From NCBI GenBank assembly GCA_027317105.1, contig DAHVFH010000103.1, forward strand, positions 1-5,985: a DNA stretch of 5,985 nt. The letters run 5' to 3'. Made by a program: the position numbers and the translations under genes. The notes under the pieces were generated by a model. It saw only the letters and a list, made by a program, of their open reading frames with translations. It made no database searches and was not told the DNA's origin. Below are positions 4,796-5,985 of this stretch, one piece after another. Source of the DNA: Cytophagales bacterium. Its GTDB lineage: Bacteria > Bacteroidota > Bacteroidia > Cytophagales > Cyclobacteriaceae. The stretch's first letter is position 1. Each line of letters begins with the position of its first letter.

Positions 4796-5695
4796 TTAAT
4801 TAAAAACATAGGCATAATCCTTCACGAATTGCTCGAAAGTAATTGGTTTTCTCCCGGTAATGCTTTCAACAACATTAGTAGTGAGGACAAACTTACCAGC
4901 CGCAAAATCTTCTCCCAACATCGCAAGGTCTTTAGCGAGCCATTCAGGTGTGCCAAGAGTTATCATTCCATTAATCAAATTTTCAGAAGTTAAATTCACG
5001 TAATAGACTTTTTTACCGAGTACAGTTGTAAGCAACAATGCAGCTTCTGTATAACTTACCGCCTCTCCACCTGTAATAATATAAGTTTTACCCTCATGGC
5101 CATTTTCTTTAAGGCATTGAACGGCCACTGACGCTATGTCACGGGTATCCACCATAGCAATTTTACCATCCCCAAAGTTACCATAGAGAGTAGCCTCCAA
5201 CCTGATGTTGCCCGTCTGACTATAACCACCAAGCTGATTGAAAAAATTTTGCATGAAAAAATTGGGCCTGAGAATGGTAAATGATATACCTGATGACTTC
5301 AAATGCTCTTCAGCCTTAGAATGTTGTTGGGCTTGAGAAATAAGTGAGGCTGGATCGGCACCCGCCCCAGATAAGAGAATTATATATTTTACTCCTGCTT
5401 TTTTCGATTCATCAATGATGGCGTTTTTTAATTCCGCCTCGAAGGGGCTGGCTGGAATTAAAAGAAAAAGTTTTTCAATGCCTTTCATGGATAAACGGAC
5501 GCTGTTTATGTCAGCGATGTCAGCAATAATTGGCTCAAGTCCTTGTATCTCAACTTTCTCAGCGCTTTGATGACTACGAACAAGAATTTTTGCAGGGATA
5601 TTTTCAAGTGCCAATTGTTTTGTAATTTCGATTCCTACTTTTCCTGTTCCACCAATAATTAGGGTCTTCATTTTTTTGGGGTTTTGGTTATTCAT
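4796..5695 (-). CDS. NmrA-family atypical short-chain dehydrogenase (NAD(P)-binding oxidoreductase, QorB-like)
   Basis: The 299-residue cytosolic protein has an N-terminal Rossmann fold with the nucleotide-binding motif G-G-T-G-K-V-G at residues 15-21. Arg40 lies at the end of the second strand (I-L-V-R-S), where a positive charge usually favours NADP. Further NmrA/SDR_a5 hallmarks are Y-I-I-L-L-S-G-A-G (104-112), H-S-K-A-E-E-H-L-K-S-S-G (125-136), T-I-L-R-P-N-F-F-M-Q-N-F (140-151) and V-D-T-R-D-I-A (182-188). These proteins either reduce quinones or similar small molecules, as QorB does, or act as redox sensors without catalysis. The substrate cannot be assigned. ATG codons at 5695 and 5671 are both possible. 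The second gives the common M-K-T-L-I-I-G-G-T-G start and removes eight polar residues. It appears to be a single gene, with 525 bp to the next one downstream. Confidence 0.88.
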   Translation of the reverse strand: MNNQNPKKMKTLIIGGTGKVGIEITKQLALENIPAKILVRSHQSAEKVEIQGLEPIIADIADINSVRLSMKGIEKLFLLIPASPFEAELKNAIIDESKKAGVKYIILLSGAGADPASLISQAQQHSKAEEHLKSSGISFTILRPNFFMQNFFNQLGGYSQTGNIRLEATLYGNFGDGKIAMVDTRDIASVAVQCLKENGHEGKTYIITGGEAVSYTEAALLLTTVLGKKVYYVNLTSENLINGMITLGTPEWLAKDLAMLGEDFAAGKFVLTTNVVESITGRKPITFEQFVKDYAYVFN

Positions 5696-5810
5696 TATAA
5701 AGACGAATTGGAATTTGAAATTTGGACAATTTGTAAAAGAAATGTTTGAAACTAAATGAAAACGACCCTACATAACAAAGGAAATCTTCCGCGAAAGTAA
5801 CGACTAGATA

Positions 5811-5826
5811 GGGTCTGCTGAAAAAC
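5811..5826 (+). other. Possible solitary insertion-sequence end
   Basis: GGGTCTGCTGAAAAAC resembles terminal repeats that I recall from several DDE insertion sequences. No transposase follows it and no inverted partner was found in the window. A 7-bp inverted repeat, GACCCTA (5764-5770) with TAGGGTC (5809-5815), overlaps its outer edge. It could be an excision or deletion scar, or coincidence. Confidence 0.2.
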
Positions 5827-5868
5827 TAAAATAGTGCTGATCTGAATCACCCAAATTTAGCCTGTGTT

Positions 5869-5960
5869 TTATACACTACACCAATTTCTAAGCCCAAATG
5901 CCTGTCCTTTGGGCTTTTTTTGGTGTAACGGATTTTTTTCTTTTAATTTGTAGTGTATAA
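5869..5960. repeat. 12-bp inverted repeat enclosing the terminator
   Basis: TTATACACTACA (5869-5880) and TGTAGTGTATAA (5949-5960) are exact reverse complements, 68 bp apart, with the terminator hairpin between them. The right arm is also the left half of the dyad at 5949-5973, so the same recognition sequence occurs three times in about 105 bp. That spacing would suit a regulator that loops DNA, or cooperative binding. Confidence 0.65.
5890..5921 (+). terminator. Strong rho-independent terminator, plus strand
   Basis: AAGCCCAAA (5890-5898) pairs perfectly with TTTGGGCTT (5908-5916) around a 9-base loop and runs into T's up to 5921. An outer arm, ACACCA (5878-5883) with TGGTGT (5921-5926), could lengthen the stem. 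No plus-strand gene lies upstream that would need it. It therefore either shields the downstream promoter, attenuates a short leader transcript, or is left over from a lost gene. Confidence 0.75.
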
Positions 5961-5973
5961 TACATACACTACA
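5949..5973. promoter_or_regulatory. Operator-like dyad at the right edge
   Basis: TGTAGTGTAT (5949-5958), a 5-base spacer and ATACACTACA (5964-5973) form a perfect 10-bp dyad. It contains TATAAT (5956-5961) and directly follows an AT-rich tract. This is the usual form of an operator overlapping a promoter, here probably for a plus-strand gene starting at or beyond the window end; an ATG at 5973 is possible. GTGTA...TACAC dyads are known for GntR/YtrA-type repressors, but the regulator cannot be identified from this site. Confidence 0.55.
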
Positions 5974-5985
5974 TGGCATTTATCA

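Noticed and set aside
1..5985. CRISPR array, tRNA, rRNA or known riboswitch
   Set aside because: I saw no regularly spaced repeats, no tRNA cloverleaf and no riboswitch core that I recognise in any intergenic region.

Overview
The window suggests a member of the Bacteroidetes, probably Cytophagales-like. This rests on an AT-rich background, start codons with A-rich leaders and no Shine-Dalgarno sequence, and protein variants I recognise from that phylum: the ECF42-type sigma factor, the HMA-like 73-residue protein and the membrane-anchored hypothetical protein. The assignment is inference; no rRNA or marker gene is present. All five well-supported complete genes are on the minus strand.

Layout, left to right. 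Bases 1-115 hold the last 37 codons of a plus-strand transposase gene cut by the window edge. It is followed by a probable insertion-sequence end (127-140) that recurs as an exact inverted copy at 298-311. Minus-strand genes follow: a stand-alone MetE-catalytic-domain methyltransferase (401-1465) and a conserved membrane-anchored protein of unknown function (1612-2157, GTG start preferred). A non-coding stretch with a perfect 10-bp hairpin separates these from a three-gene cluster. In transcription order that cluster is a YCII/DGPF-domain protein (4270-3914), an ECF42-type sigma factor with its long C-terminal helical extension (3867-2641), and a 73-residue HMA-fold-like protein whose start overlaps the sigma stop by 7 bp (2647-2426). 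Next is a 525-bp intergenic region. It carries a FNR/CRP-type dyad, a possible promoter and a tandem 14-bp repeat ahead of the DGPF gene, plus a possible plus-strand 38-codon cysteine-rich ORF. An NmrA-type NAD(P)-binding oxidoreductase gene follows (5695-4796). The right edge holds a plus-strand terminator flanked and followed by copies of a TGTAGTGTAT dyad, which look like the control region of a gene beyond the window.

How the genes may work together. The DGPF, ECF42 and HMA-like genes look like one regulatory operon. ECF42 sigma factors have no classical anti-sigma factor, are typically encoded beside DGPF proteins, and are thought to be controlled through their C-terminal extension. Two features here stand out. 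A terminator-like hairpin ends exactly at the sigma start codon, suggesting attenuation between the two genes. The HMA-like gene is apparently translationally coupled to the sigma gene. The other genes (methyltransferase, NmrA-type reductase, membrane protein) are single units with no clear functional link to that module. Mobile-element traces lie at the left edge and possibly at the right, so the window is mildly accessory in character, but it contains no obvious defence or biosynthetic system.
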